A stretch of DNA of 64,000 nucleotides from Sophora flavescens (lineage: Eukaryota; Streptophyta; Magnoliopsida; Fabales; Fabaceae): positions 82,345,607 to 82,409,606 of the forward strand of contig CM061065.1 of the NCBI GenBank assembly GCA_030762895.1, read 5' to 3'. The position numbers and the translations under genes were made by a program. This document shows positions 47,420-60,127 of this stretch, piece by piece. Every line of letters starts with the position of its first letter. The stretch's first letter is position 1. The notes under the pieces were generated by a model. That model was not told where the DNA came from. It was given only the letters and a program-made list of their open reading frames with translations, and did no database searches.

Positions 47420-48480
47420 TGTTATTATGATAACCCCCAGCTTAGCAGCTTCTTCTTTTGAGCTTGTCGGAGCCTCTGCAACCTCCTTTTCTGGCTCTTC
47501 AACATGACTGGCTAACTCGACGATCCTGACAAACCGGGTCCTATCATCTGGATATTTTGAGTTAACTGCCCCTTTCGGTAATTCTCATTCAAAAAAGGAG
47601 GATTCCGATTATTAAACTTGTTTCTCTTGGCCCGTTTCTGCTTTCGCGGTTTTAGATAAAAGGCCAATGCGGAATTCCTTACCCACCTATCCACTACTAC
47701 ACTGGATGGGGGACTTCCTTGCCTGATGTATGTTCTGTTGACGAACATCTCTATGCCTGTTGAAAGCCTGACCAACACTCCCAAGCAAGCTATTAGATCT
47801 TGTATGGCTCCTCGGGTGCAGAAACTTGCCTTGGCTACTACCACCACAATACTCAGTTCTGTCTTGAAGGTGATATGATGGCGTTTTCTGCCCCCTAGCT
47901 TTCTCAGCAGCAGCATCGTCATAAAATTCTTCACATCTTGGGCAAACCTTAAACCTTCCGCCAGATTTCTTTCGTGTCATGAAGTCGACGAGTTGTTCTC
48001 CAGGCTTTGGATAGACATCGAATGGATTTGACAGATCCATCTGAATATTCTGTCCAGCCCTTATATTAACCATGCCTGTTCCCAAAGGGATTTGGCGGTC
48101 TATTTTCATATCTGGCTTCTTGTCTAAAAACTTCAACCTTCTTCCCTCTGCTAAACCTTTCCGGATGATATCCTTGAAATGCATATATTCGTTAGTTATA
48201 TGACCAAATGTATTATGAAATTTACAATATTTCTGATCCTTTATTTCATGGGCTTTTAATAGCCTATTATCATTTGACAATTTTAACTACTTATCCTTTA
48301 GCAATATGTCAAATATTTTATCAGCTTTGGTCACGTCAAACGTATATACTTATTAACAAAAGGTATCATTTCCTTGGTCCTAGCAGGCCTCAACGCTTGG
48401 CATACATAAGATGGACCATTTTTCAATTAATAGTCTACCTCATATTCTTCTGAGTTATTCTCCTCTTCGTCAGAATCACT
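47420..48480 (-). pseudogene. Tat gag, zinc-knuckle region (minus strand)
   Basis: Frame 48280-47687 contains YCKFHNTFGHITNEYMHFKD followed by IRKGLAEGRRLKFLD. This is the Tat/Ogre-type knuckle with the spacing C-x2-H-x4-GH-x4-C, but the last Cys codon now encodes Tyr. A frameshift near 47690-47930 carries the reading into frame 47934-47512. Confidence 0.75.
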
Positions 48481-49372
48481 ACATCCGACAAAATTAATCT
48501 TTTCTCTTTTGAGAAATTTCTTTTGTTTAAAGACTTTTTCAACCTTCAGTTGCTCGATTTGTCAGACTTTGACCCCAATTGGACAAGACCAATTAGATGT
48601 TGGTTGACCAGTTTCTTCCTACTGTAGTAGTCTAAACCTCCGGCAGCAACCTTTACTATCTCTGCCTCAGAGATAGGGGTAAAACAATGACTCATTATCT
48701 AACGGAATCCAGGAAGGTAATCATCAACAGACTCATTATTCATTCACCTTATGCTGAACAAGTCTGTCAATCCAACCTTTAGGTCATCCCTGAAGAATTC
48801 ATCATGGAAAATTCTCTCTAACTGATTCCAAGAGTGTATCGAGTTGGGTCTCAAGGTTGAAAACCAAGAGAAAGCATTTTTCGTCAAAGAACTTGGAAAG
48901 AACCTCATTTTGAGACCTTTTTACAGAGCCAAGTCTCCTATTTCTATAGTGTATCAAGCAATGTGTTCCACTGTCGATTCATCGTTTTCTCCTGAGGATT
49001 TTGACAACTTGGGTATTTTCACTCCTCTAGGCATTTCTGCCTGTTGTACCCAATCCAGGAAAGCAGACGCGAAATATGGTTGATTGGCGTAGCCAATATT
49101 GAAGCCAAATCGATTCAATGCTTGTTCCACTACTTGGTTCACATTTTGATTCAAGATATTTTGTCTTAATTCCCCTAATGCACCTTGGTTTGCAAACATG
49201 TATTCGTTCTCTCTTGGTTGGAGAATATGGACATTGCCTTGTCTCAATGGAGCTTGACGTCGCGGTCGTTGGGGAGGTTCCTCCTCATCCAAGTCTATCA
49301 TTTCCGGATGGACATTTTGTGGTTCGTTCTGGATCAGAAATTGAAAATTTACTATTACAACAGAATCGGTAA
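48481..49372 (-). pseudogene. Tat gag core (capsid) domain (minus strand)
   Basis: Frame 49301-48954 begins MIDLDEEEPPQRPRRQAPLR and leads to FASAFLDWVQQAEMPRGVKIPKLSKSSG, then across stops to LKMRFFPSSLTKNAFSWFST and NQLERIFHDEFF. This is the Ty3/gypsy gag domain (WVxxxxLPRGVKIPKF ... KxRLFPxSLTxxAFxWF). Several TAA/TAG/TGA codons interrupt it. Its N-terminal part is separated from it by the solo LTR and pararetrovirus insertions and continues at 60.1-61.03 kb. Confidence 0.82.
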
Positions 49373-49457
49373 TAATAACCTAAACTATTGCAACTATTGA
49401 TGAACAGTGCCGGTAACTTGACTGGGACTGTGACTGTCGGTAATGAACAGTACCCGT

Positions 49458-52400
49458 TGTAACAGCCTGATTTTAATTACTGTTCAACCGATTAAAATAT
49501 AATTAATTATATTTTAATATGAGAGTTAAAAAGTGTTTTTGAATAAAACAAAATCATATTCATAGTATACTTCATGGTAGAGGGTTACGGTAAAATTTTC
49601 GGTTGAAAATTCAGACGAAAGCCGGGCTGCGTTTTCACTACCGATACAAGTTTACTGTGCAGAAAACCTAGTTTTGACCCGTGAATGAGATAGTTAGTGT
49701 TTTTATTATGTTTCCTTCGACTTCGGTTATTTTGAAAATTTTCGTTCAAAAATAAAATATAATATTTTATTCGGGCGAAAACGTCGGAAGAATTACGATC
49801 GGAAATGCAACCGAGTACGAAATGGAGCATAATAGGAGACATAAAATGCGTGAGGTGAGATGAGGGAGTGAGGTGACTCACTAGAGGTATGGCCTAAGCA
49901 ACCTCCTAAAAAGTGGTCATGATGAACATTTTGAAATATATCATATTATATTCTAAAAACTTATTTTTCTCTTTCCTCTTCAACCAAACAAGTCTTAAAG
50001 ACAAAACTTGCTCTCCAAGCTCATCCTCTCTCCAAAATTTCGTTCTCCCCTCTCCCTCCTCTATATAATCATCACTCATCTTCATTCTCTCATTTTCTTC
50101 CTCCATCTTCATACTTCTTCGACTTCTTCCATTTCTTCTTTTTTCAAACACTTAAAGCTTCCATTTTTATTAGTCTTTTCCACTTGAGTTCTTCATTAAA
50201 GTTCTTCCTTATACTAAGGGTAATGCTCTCATATGAATCTTTTTGCAAGTTTCATCTTTTATTTCTTAGTTTGCTTTATGTGTTCTTTATATGCTTTAAA
50301 CTTCTAAAATCTCTCTAAAATGGTAGAAAACTCCTTTTGAGTTGAAACCACTTTCTATAGTCTTGTATTAACTTATATTTTCACATACTAAGAGATTGTA
50401 TAAAACAAAAGTATCTACCTATCTCTTCCAATGAAGGCCGAATGCTTGCATTTGTGACCTAGGAAGTTTTTGTTTCAACTTTTGGAATATGATCATGTGT
50501 TTGAGTCTCTAACTATCCATTGATCTTAAATCTATAAATCTTGGAAGTTTTGATGGCTTGTTCCTATGATGGATGAAAATATGAATAAGTAAGCCTAGGA
50601 TACTGTGTTTCAACTTTCCAAGTATGATCATGGATTTAGAACTCTTAATACCTTGTGATTCTAAACCTAAGAGTTATTGTTAAACAAAGAATATTTTTCC
50701 TCATCATCCTATGATGGCCGAAACTTAGTGTTTAGGTACTAGGATGTTTGAGTTTTTATTTTTCCAAAATGATCATGGACTTAAGCTCCATAAGATATTT
50801 GGATGCTAAGTCTAAGAGATTGGAAAGTTTAAGAATTTCTAACTTGTTTATTCTATGTTATTAAAGCTAGGATGTATTACTTTCATTTTTTCAAGATGAT
50901 CATGGACTTGAGCTCCGTAAGATATTTGGATGCTAAGTCTAAGATATTGGAATGTTTAAATTTCCATTGTTTTCCAAAATGATCATGGACTTGAGCTCCA
51001 TAAGATATTTGGATGCTAAGTCTAAGAGATTGGAAAGTTTAAAGATTTCTAACCTATAAATCCTATGAAGGCCGAACCTGGAAGGTTATGGACCTATGAT
51101 ACTTTGTTCTTATTTTTACAAAATGATCATGGTTTTGAGCTCCTTAATACATATGGATGCTAAACCTAAGAGATTGGAAAGTTTAGTGAATGCTAGCTTA
51201 TTTTACTAGCCTTGGCCGAATACCCTAAGTTTATAACTTAAGGGGATTTTAATTCAACTTGGTTAAGTGATCATTGTTTATGAACTCCTAACACTTAAGG
51301 ATCATAAATCCATGAGTTGTATAATTTTCGGGAATCGCTAACCCTAAGAACTAGTCTTGGCCGAACCTATACCTTGTGGTTTAGTGTTCTTGTTTGATTT
51401 TAACTTGTGATTTTGTGTTCATAACCTTAGACTTCCATCGCAGAGGAAACGAGGACGTTCGTGGTATACCTCTTCGAGCATCTAATCTCCTTATCTTCGC
51501 AGAAGGTGGAGTTAGTACTTTGTGGTGTGACAACGAGGAGCTTCGAGTTCGGGAGTCGGTGATAACCCAGGTGGGGGAAAGAATCAACCTGTCGTCGGAA
51601 TCGACAAGTAGTAGATTATATAATAATTGTCTAGGGCGACCTAAACCCTACTAGTAGTCGAGTAATCGACAAGACCAAAAGAACATTGGAAACCTTTTCT
51701 GAAAAACCAATGATGATTCGGGGATTGTAGGTTTATTGACATTAGGTTGATCTTTATACTGTTGATGGTTGATTTGATTTTATTACCTTTATTGAATTGA
51801 TTTTGTGCTACGTTGGTAATATGGGAATATTTTGATTGATATTGTGTTATGCATGATCTGCCTGGCTTTTATTATTATGCTTAGTGGATTTTAAGCAAAG
51901 ATATATATGTTGTTTAAGAGATGATTGTTTTGGGTGTGAGGATAATGATGATTTAGAAGTGCCTAACTTAGATGAGGAATGTTAAAGAGGTGTTATGGCA
52001 TAGAATATATGTCAAGTTCTAATGGAAGGTTAAGGCACTAAGATGTTGTTAAAACAGGTTGGTGAGATTCAAGTATAGGTGTTGTTGTCCACAACTGTGT
52101 ATTGGTAATATAATACACAAGGACAAAAGTGTATTGGTAATATAATACACAAAGACAAAAGTGTATTGGTAATATAATACGCAAGGACATCTGTGTATTA
52201 GTAATATAATACACCGTGTATTTGTAATATAATACACGTAAAACACTTTTGTGTATTGGTAATATAATACACCGTGTATTGGTAATATAATACACGTAAA
52301 ACATTTGTGTATTGGTAATATAATACACCGTGTATTGGTAATATAATACACGTAAAATCAGGAGTTCTCGCAAGACCACTTCCACCTTAGGGAATGGGGG

Positions 52401-53205
52401 TGGAACACCTTAACGGGAATGGGGGTGGAACACCTTAACGTGAATGGAGGTGTGAACTAGGTGGAACATCCTAACGGGAATGAGGGTGTGCCCCGATGCA
52501 AATGAGGGACGGTGATAGGAGTGGTAGTGGCCACGATAACGTAAAGACATGGTGACAAGATTAGAGAGGTTACATGTTAGATTGCCTGAGAATAAGGGTA
52601 GAGGATGTTATATATTGACCTGAGGATGATTTGTTAGTTATGTGTGTTGATTGTCTATGACAATTACTGTATAATTTATTATGACTTTTTTCCACTTTTT
52701 GATGATAGAACTGTTTCTTATCCCCTATGTTTCTGTATTTTTGTGGGTTACTTTGGTTTACGTTAGAAGACCCGATGGAGGGTTACGTTGCTGAGGAGCT
52801 GGACGGAACTCTGTATGAAACGGAGATTGCTGAGGAGTTGGATGGAACTCCTTACAAACCAGACGTTGGGGGTCGAGATGTGATCCATGGCGATTAGAGT
52901 CTAGACATTATGGCCATTGTGTCTAAGGAGTATTTTTATATTTTCGCTAAGTACGTCTGTTATTAATTTTATGCCTGTGAGGGATCCTACTGAGAGGATA
53001 CCCTCAATAGTGTTTTGGTATTGTAATGAACAATTAGGTGTGTATTTACATATGTTAAAGTTGTGTTTTTTAAAATTTGTAGAAGTTATGTGATAATTAA
53101 ATAAGTTTTAATTTTTACGTACTTTTCATGATAAGCGCGCGGTTAAGAATTGATTTAAGAAGGTAATTAATCTAATGACACAAAGAGGCACAGCGGGGTG
53201 TCTCA
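49458..53205 (+). mobile_element. 3.75-kb solo LTR, probably Ty3/gypsy chromovirus-type
   Basis: Begins TGTAACAGCCTGATTTT and ends GGGGTGTCTCA, flanked by the perfect duplication CCCGT at 49453-49457 and 53206-53210. There is no internal region or second LTR, so it is a recombination product. Inside are degenerate copies of a roughly 100-base unit around ATGATCATGGACTTGAGCTC (about 50480-51310), a GC-richer block with possible promoter/leader (51400-51660), and a nine-copy hairpin array (52097-52351). Orientation is assumed from the TGTAACA start and is not proven. Size and start resemble Tekay-type LTRs. Confidence 0.88.
52097..52351. repeat. nine-copy hairpin repeat inside the solo LTR
   Basis: GTGTATT-GGTAATAT-AATACAC (arms GTGTATT and AATACAC, 8-base loop) occurs nine times. 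Spacers are either short (CC-type joints) or about 10 bases (AAGGACAAAA, GTAAAACA). The minus-strand open frames over it (YYQYT repeats) are artefacts of the array. Confidence 0.95.
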
Positions 53206-53290
53206 CCCGTAGGAGACTGGAACTATTCAAGCTGATTGACATTTTGATTTTGGTTGTCGGTAGACGGTTGTTTTGGTTGAGTGATTGGGA

Positions 53291-54711
53291 CTATTCACCA
53301 TCACTCAAATTGACTGTTGTATCAATTCCATAACAATCGTCTTCATTTTGATAAAATGGATCCGAACATTGACTTGTAACCTCCTCTTCGTCTTCTTCAT
53401 CAGACTGGGGGAGCTGCTGTTTGGATGAGTTTGATGATGAGGTTATTTCTCCCTTTACCAATTTCAAAATAGTTTCCATATTATTGAGGAAACTTTCTTT
53501 TGACTTGGATCCTATCAAGGCTGAGACAATTTGATATTTTTGATTCATAAACTCACACATTTCTGGATTGGCTGCCTTCATCCATTTAGGATTTTGTTGG
53601 AACAATGTCTTGACACTGTCACTGGTGGTTGCCGCATAGTTGAATTGTGCCCACCATTTGACGTACGTTGATCTTTGCAGAATTGGCAAAATGCCAGGAT
53701 AATGCTCTTGCTTTTGATACTTGTATTGCCAACTGAATACCCAAGCAAGGGAAAATTTGGAGAAAAATATTAGACTGGACGAAAAAGGGCTCTCCTTGAT
53801 GTCAAAATAATTTTCAAAAGTTTGATATCCTTCTAAGACTTCTGCAGGAAGGATCTGTTTGATAGGACCAAAAATTCTCCACCAATGGACAAACCAGTGT
53901 GGAAACTTGTAACTCTTGTTGAAATAAATCAAACAAGAATGTTTGTTTTGATTGCTTTGATACCAGAAAACATTGTACCAAGATTGTTGATAATCCTAGT
54001 AATTAAAACCAATGGGATCAAAAGTTTGAGAATTTTTTTTGCAAATGTTTAAATTCTTTCCAAATTGCTCAGGTGTTAAAACCTTTAAAATCTGGAAAGT
54101 TGAATGAGTGTACGTTGATGGATCCTTAGAGTTCCGATAATGTTTAATTGCGACTGAATCAGTATCAATCAATATAAACTCATAAAAATTTCTATTTTTA
54201 TTTGATTGTGTTTGTTGAAAATGAGAACCATTTTGAAAGATTTTGGCTGGAACTTTGATAGGGTTATTATCCCAAAATCCTAGTTTCATTTGAACAACAA
54301 ATTGGGTCTGGTTTTTAGCAACATAGTGAGTTGCTGAGGTTTGGGTGCAGTCAGCTGATAATCTTGAATCATATTTGGCAACATTCAAAGGGATAGTTGT
54401 TTGGGCTAAATCTTTGATTAGGTCTTTGAGAGGGGGTGGAGAACCTGATTCTTCCTCCACTCTATCGCCCCAAGTTCCTTTAGGGAGTTTTGTTAGGCCT
54501 TTATTTTGAAAGGCTGACAAAGTTTGAATTGGGATGCCTTAGTCTTCTTTTGACTGTTTGGCGGTTTGCTAGGCTGATGACCCAGGTTGGGTTGATGACC
54601 CAAGTTTGATTGTTGGTTTCTGGGTTGATGACCCAAATTGGGTCGATGACCTTGATGGTTTGGACGCAACTTGGCACTGGAGTCCTGCAAGGACCAGTTT
54701 TCCTTTACCAT
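53291..54711 (-). pseudogene. pararetrovirus second ORF, function unknown
   Basis: Frames 54711-54493, 54520-53996 and 53932-53291 follow one another with a short overlap and small gaps, so they look like one ORF of about 470 codons with a frame change near 54500 and a stop near 53994. The start is Gln/Asn-rich and contains a repeated NLGHQP hexapeptide. The middle and end have no domain I recognise; the end is Ser-rich and acidic (SDEEDEEEVTSQC). Its place after RNase H matches the unassigned ORF2 of florendoviruses. The N-terminal repeat may vary in copy number. Confidence 0.6.
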
Positions 54712-54759
54712 TCCCCTAAGTAGAGGAAGTTGCTGATTTTGGCATTTCTGCCACTCTCA

Positions 54760-55965
54760 CTCTCTTACCTACCTTGTAAATATTCACGAGTTAGGAAGTC
54801 AGGAAGATAATTGGAAGAGCCTTTAAGAAATTCAATTTGAAAATCCAAAGCACTTAAAATTGCTTGTCATCTGGCAAAAATTTGTTTTGATGCCAAAATT
54901 TTTACATCTTTTTGTAAACTATCTTTTGCTGATTTGCAATCTACTCTGACCAAAAATTTTTTATTAAGTAAATCAGATTGAAATTTTGAAATACATAAAA
55001 CTATTTCCAAAATCTATTTTTGACAGTAGAATAATTTTGCTGAGCATAATTCCAATGTTTAGAAGTATATGCAATGATATGCTCTTTCCCTAAAATTCTT
55101 TGTTTCAAAATACCGCCATAACCAATGTCAGAGGCATCGGTTTCAACAATTTTGAGGGCAGAAGGATTAGGAAGATAAAGACATGGAAGATTCTTTATCT
55201 GAGATTTGATAATTTTGACAACCTTTGTATGTTCATCTGTCCAAGGAGGAGGTTCCTTCTTTAGATGGTTATGTAAAGGTTTAATTATAATACTAAGATT
55301 TAGAACAAAATCAGCAACATAATTGAGACATCCTAAAAATCTTTGAAGCTGAGTTTTGTCAATTATTTGATCAGGAAACTTATCCACAAAATCTACTGCT
55401 CTGTTTATTGGAATAATAGTCCCTTGGTAAATATTATGACTAAGAAATCTAATTTTTGTTTGAAAAAGGTTGACTTTGGTTTTAGACCCAGTTAAACCAT
55501 TTCTTTTAATTACTCCTATGAAAATTTTCACATGTTCGAAGTGTTGATCAATTGATTGAGAAAAGATTAAAACATCATCAATGTAGAGGAGTGTAAAGTC
55601 TAAATATGGATTGAAAATCTCATTGATAATTCTCTGGAATTCTGAAGGAGCATTTTTGAGTCCAAAGGGCATAACATTCCATTCGTAATGCCCAAAAGGA
55701 ACAGTGAATGTTGTTTTGTAACGGTCACTCTCTTTGACTTCTATCTAATAATAACCAGATTTTCATGTAAAATTTGGAGAATATTTTTTGAGTTTACATG
55801 GTTAAACAAATCCTTTTTATTAGGAATTGGATATCTTATCCATCTAAGAGCTTGATTTAAAGGTTTGTAATTGATAACTAAGCAGGGTGTACCTCGCTCA
55901 ATTTCTGCTTGCTTATTAACATAAAAAGCTGAACATGACCAGGGAGATTTACTTTCCCTAATCAA
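54760..55965 (-). pseudogene. pararetrovirus reverse transcriptase and RNase H
   Basis: The N-terminal RT motifs (SPWSCSAFYV, LVINYKPLN) lie in frame 55965-55741. A stop/frame change follows, then frame 55672-55001 has MPFGLKNAPSEFQR, the catalytic YIDD box (about 55570), FPDQIIDKTQLQRFLG and the RNase H start (ETDASDIGYGG). After another break near 55010 the RNase H end (about 54990-54765) includes DFLTRE. The QLQRFLG form after the thumb is characteristic of Caulimoviridae. The enzyme would copy the viral pregenomic RNA into DNA; here it is inactivated. Confidence 0.88.
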
Positions 55966-56660
55966 TCCTTTTTTTTTAAGAAATCATTAATCTCCTTCTC
56001 GAAGTACCTAACAAGCTCATGATTCATTTGGATTGGTCTAGATTTAGTAGGGATTTGCCTTTCATTGAAATCTTGTTCATAAGGCAAGTCTACAACGTAT
56101 CTCGAATTGATTTGGTTAATTTTATAATCGAGATAATTCATATCTCGAATGATTGGTTTTCTGATGAAAGGGAAAACTATGTCTTTTCCCAAATGTTTGG
56201 CTGTAATTCCATTATGTGTAATGGAAAGAGGGAAAAGTGATTTTATGAACGGTGTTCCAAGAATCACTTCATTCTTTAAATTTCTAACTAAGAGAAAGGG
56301 GGTTTCAACATGGAGACCTTGATTTTCTATTAAAGCTTTTGACAACTTATAATTGATTCTAAGTTTAGAACCATTAGCTGCACTTAGTTTTTCTGAAGTT
56401 TTCTCAAAGTATTTGGTAGGAATTAATCCTTCCTGAATACAATTTGAATCAACACTTGTATCAAAAAGCGTTGTAGTATCAAGAACAAATTCTCCAATAA
56501 TAATTTTTGATCTTGATACGGAATTTTTGAATTTTTAATTGATTTACTAAATTCAAGAATGCATGATCTTCTTCTGATCTTTGCTCTCTTGATTATTAGT
56601 AAGATCATCATTTTTAATGATACCTGATTCAGGGTTTTCTTCCAAATCAAAATCTTCAAA
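55962..56660 (-). pseudogene. pararetrovirus aspartic protease region
   Basis: Frame 56345-55962 overlaps the RT frame by four bases and contains the second half of a retropepsin fold (LVRNLKNEVILGTPFIKSLF). The first half, with a DTS triplet in place of the usual D-T-G, lies in another frame at about 56350-56510. Stops and frameshifts separate the halves. Confidence 0.7.
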
Positions 56661-56689
56661 TTGGGCTTCTGCTATTTGAGACAGAATTA

Positions 56690-57660
56690 ATTTATGAATA
56701 GATTGTTCTTGTTTATCTCTTTAACCTCTTGTTTCAAGTTCTTAATCTCTTGCTGGAGATCTTGAATTGTTACGGGTTTAGTTTGTTGAGCAGCATCAAG
56801 CCTTTTAAGAATCTGTTTTAAGTCAAAATGATCTTTGACAATAACTTTGCCTTTACTTTTGATTTCATATTTTTTTGGAAGATTTAGACTTATCTTTTGG
56901 GCAAGGGGGTATACCAAATTGTTCGCAAAAAGACCCTAAATCCTTCTTAGCGGCCTTTTCTCTTTTGAACTGATCTCGGACTTTGTCTTCCTTACAAAGT
57001 CTTGCCCCTATATTTTGGGTGGCTGCAATGAGTTGTCCATAACTCAATTGCTCATATGGAATATTTCCATCTGGAGATTGGGCTATAAGCTCATCTTTTA
57101 CAAGATCACCTAAAGATGTTGGGAGACCTGCAATGAACTTTTCTTTCCATAATCTATTCTGGAAATCTTCTCTAGTGTATACCCTAATTAGGAAAGTATC
57201 TTTATACCACCTAAAACTGGATAACAATCTACACTTAAGATTGGACAATAAATCAACAGATTTATCCTTCCAAGTGGAAGAATTACCCATAAAGTGTCCG
57301 CATATTGAGAAGATTAAGGTGTTGAGAGTATCTGGAATTGTTTCGCCGTCATTATCGTAGATTGGATTTTCGTCTGCCTCAGTTTTGATTGCAGTAAACA
57401 TATGTTCTTTCTATATTTCAGAGAAAGAGTAATCCGACCAACCTTTTAGTTGACCCGTGAATCCAGCAGTCAAAATATTGCAAATGGATTCTTCTGAGCA
57501 ATCATTCGCAGTTTGATATGTTGTAGCCATCATCGCCATGTTCTGCATTGTTTGAAGGATTTGATATTCTGTTTGGCCATCTATGTTCCATTCATAGATG
57601 TTGTTAGCATTGAAGCTTTTGAAGTTGGAGATTTTTCCTCAAGAAGCAGATTTGGAGGAG
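56690..57660 (-). pseudogene. pararetrovirus coat protein region
   Basis: Frame 57401-56865 contains FQNRLWKEKFIAGLPTSLGD, YEQLSYGQLIAATQNIGARLC and LGSFCEQFGIPPCPK, the pattern of the caulimovirid capsid protein. The upstream part (57660-57402) is in the same frame beyond a stop. A frame change near 56880 leads into a Lys-rich coiled coil (about 56690-56850). I could not see the CCHC zinc knuckle usual near the C-terminus. Confidence 0.78.
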
Positions 57661-58789
57661 TTGCCCTAGGATAGTAAAGTTTTGATGGTTTTTTTCCAGG
57701 ATTGGCTAAAAACTGGATTAAGATTGATTGGAGATTTTTCAAAAGATTTTGATTTAGAAGTACTGGCCTCAGACTCTATTTCTAAGCCATCTTCATTAAT
57801 GACATTTATGATTGGATCTTTGTTCCTTATTAAGGGTCGTCCTTCTTGGTTAACAATGTTAGAAGGAGACTCTGGAACACTTAATTGTTCTAATTTATCA
57901 TGAATTATCTTGATTAATTCTTGTTTTTCCTTTTTTACTTCAGGGTTAAGAAGAAGTTGTAAACTTTCTTTGACCTTCTTATTAACCTTGAAAGGTTTAA
58001 ACAGGGGTTTTCCTAAGGAAATATCTTTTTTAGTTCCTAAAGTAGATGCCTAGGTAGATGCATCTTTTTTAACCAAATGTTCCCCTAGAACTTGAAGATA
58101 TATATTGGTATAGTTTGATTGCTCCATGAGTTTGTTGATATCTTGAGCTGAGACTGCCTCATCAGTATTTTTTGATTTGAACGGAGCAGCCATAATTGGC
58201 TTGTTGTTGCTAGGATCTTTAACACCGGGGAGTTTGAAAGAGTTATTTGTTGGTAACTCTGTTTCGACTAACTCACCATTTTACAAATGCCATACTGTAA
58301 TGATATTAGTAGTTTTATCAACATCTATCTTTGTTTTCCAAGGATAGTTAAATTGATTTTTGACTACATAAGCATGAAACCAGTCAAAAAATAAAACATT
58401 TGTCTTAACATTGTTAAGAAATTGATAATATTCTTCTTGAATATTAATTCTGTTTGTTCCCTTGTATTCTTGTAAGAACCATTCTCTTTGAGGTTTCCAT
58501 TCCTCAAAGTAAAAGTCCTTTCGAAGGTCTTATCAATAATGAACTTACAAATCATTATAAGATTCATTAAGAGAAGAAAAGGTTGGAGACTGAGATCGTT
58601 GATAATCTTCTGTCTGATAAATTGGTCTAGGGATAGTAGATGATGTATCTAATCCCTGAAGATTAATAGTTAAAATTTGTGATATGGTTGAGAAAGATTG
58701 TCTTGAAGGAACAGATCTAAAGTCTTTTGATCTAAGACTAGAAGATCTGATAGAACTGAAAGAATTCTTTCTTTCGAAGGTTAATTCAA
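57661..58789 (-). pseudogene. pararetrovirus polyprotein, variable linker between movement and coat regions
   Basis: Minus-strand reading is broken into short frames (for example 58567-58364). Charged, low-conservation sequence with no domain recognised; in related viruses this stretch joins the movement and coat protein domains. Confidence 0.5.
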
Positions 58790-59672
58790 CTTGTCATGTT
58801 TGAGTTTGGACAATATTATTAAAGTTTGATGTTTCCCTTGGTAAAGCCGGTACTGCTTTATCCAAAATCCATTTTTCTGGTAAAGTTACATCTTTCTAGA
58901 GGATTGTTTTAGGGACAATAATGTTTGCTTTAGTAACATCAATAAGAAACAATGTTGTCTCTCCTGATGTTCTAGTTTTGAGAACTTTGGAATTACAAGA
59001 ATTCATAACCTTGTATTGAATTCTGTAAAGCAAAGCTGCTGGGATAGATCCAAGCTTCATGTCTAAGCCACATATCTTAATATTTAGAAACAGGGAGTCC
59101 ATAATATTTCTATCTTGTAGACTCAGCGTTCTGTTTGGATAACAATTGAAATAAATTGGACCTTGACTTAGGCTAGTTTCTACCGTACCTCAGAGGGAAT
59201 CTTGAAATTTATTGTGCCTAATATCTCTTGAGCATATTAATATTGATGCATTTAATCATTCTCGGATTAAAGGTTTAACAGCTACCTGTACACATCCTAT
59301 GTGTAGGTATCTGTATTTTTGTTTATGATTTTTGATTGTATCCATTGAGAGAAGATGAAATTCTTCACTCTCTGAATTGATAGGAATATTTTTCTCTACC
59401 GTTTTGATAACATAATCGAAAGTAGCAAAAAACTTACCTTCCGATTTATATAATTCTTTTGTGGGTATTTTTGGAATTACCCAATTATCAATATCTTGAT
59501 TGATATTTTCAAAACGGAATTCCTCTTGGAAAATACTGCTTGGATTGGTAGGAATATTAGATTCCTGAAGAGAAGAAGAAGAAGGTTTAGAAGAGCAGAA
59601 AGAAAGCTTTGAAAAAGAATGAGATAACATAATTTTCATTAATCTGATATCATTGCCTTCCTTTGGTTCCAT
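58790..59672 (-). pseudogene. pararetrovirus movement protein
   Basis: Starts at ATG 59672. Residues about 120-135 give YRYLHIGCVQVAVKPLIRE, the conserved core strand of the caulimovirid/30K-type movement protein. The domain continues past a break at about 59255 into frame 59102-58896 (KICGLDMKLGSIPAALLYRIQ). In live viruses this protein helps cell-to-cell transport. Stops and a frameshift break it here. Confidence 0.8.
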
Positions 59673-60127
59673 AGCAACAGTAAATAGGAATCTAAGTCGT
59701 ACCCTACTGAATATTTTATAAAAATTATATATATATATAACATCTTTACAAAATTTACAAAATCATTAGATCTTATTATCCTTAACCATAGCTGTACCTT
59801 ACCTTGGAAAAAAGGATTTACTTAATTAACCAAAAGCTACCTCAAAGTAGACTTATTACTACTCGTTATTCATGTTTTGATTTATCTTGCTTCAAGCATC
59901 GGCAAATTAGACTTACTGCCTCATCATCATCCTTCGAGGTCTTACTACTATAGCTTTAACAAGACATACCAAAGCATAAACACGGAGGTCCTTACCAGTT
60001 AAAAGGTACCCAAACAAGTTAAGCATAATAATTTCTTCTGAAAAACTCTATTTTTTATTTTTTTTTATTTTTTTTATTCAGCAAGGTATGGATCTTAGAT
60101 CCATACTACAGTTCCTACTTCCCCATC

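Noticed and set aside
52038..52385. Minus-strand frames with YYQYT repeats
   Set aside because: Direct translation of the hairpin array in two registers.
49458..53205. A host gene in the 3.75-kb block (CT-rich leader near 50000-50220, GC-richer exon-like part near 51400-51660)
   Set aside because: Perfect TSD and TG...CA ends mark the whole block as a solo LTR; the exon-like part is more likely LTR promoter/leader.
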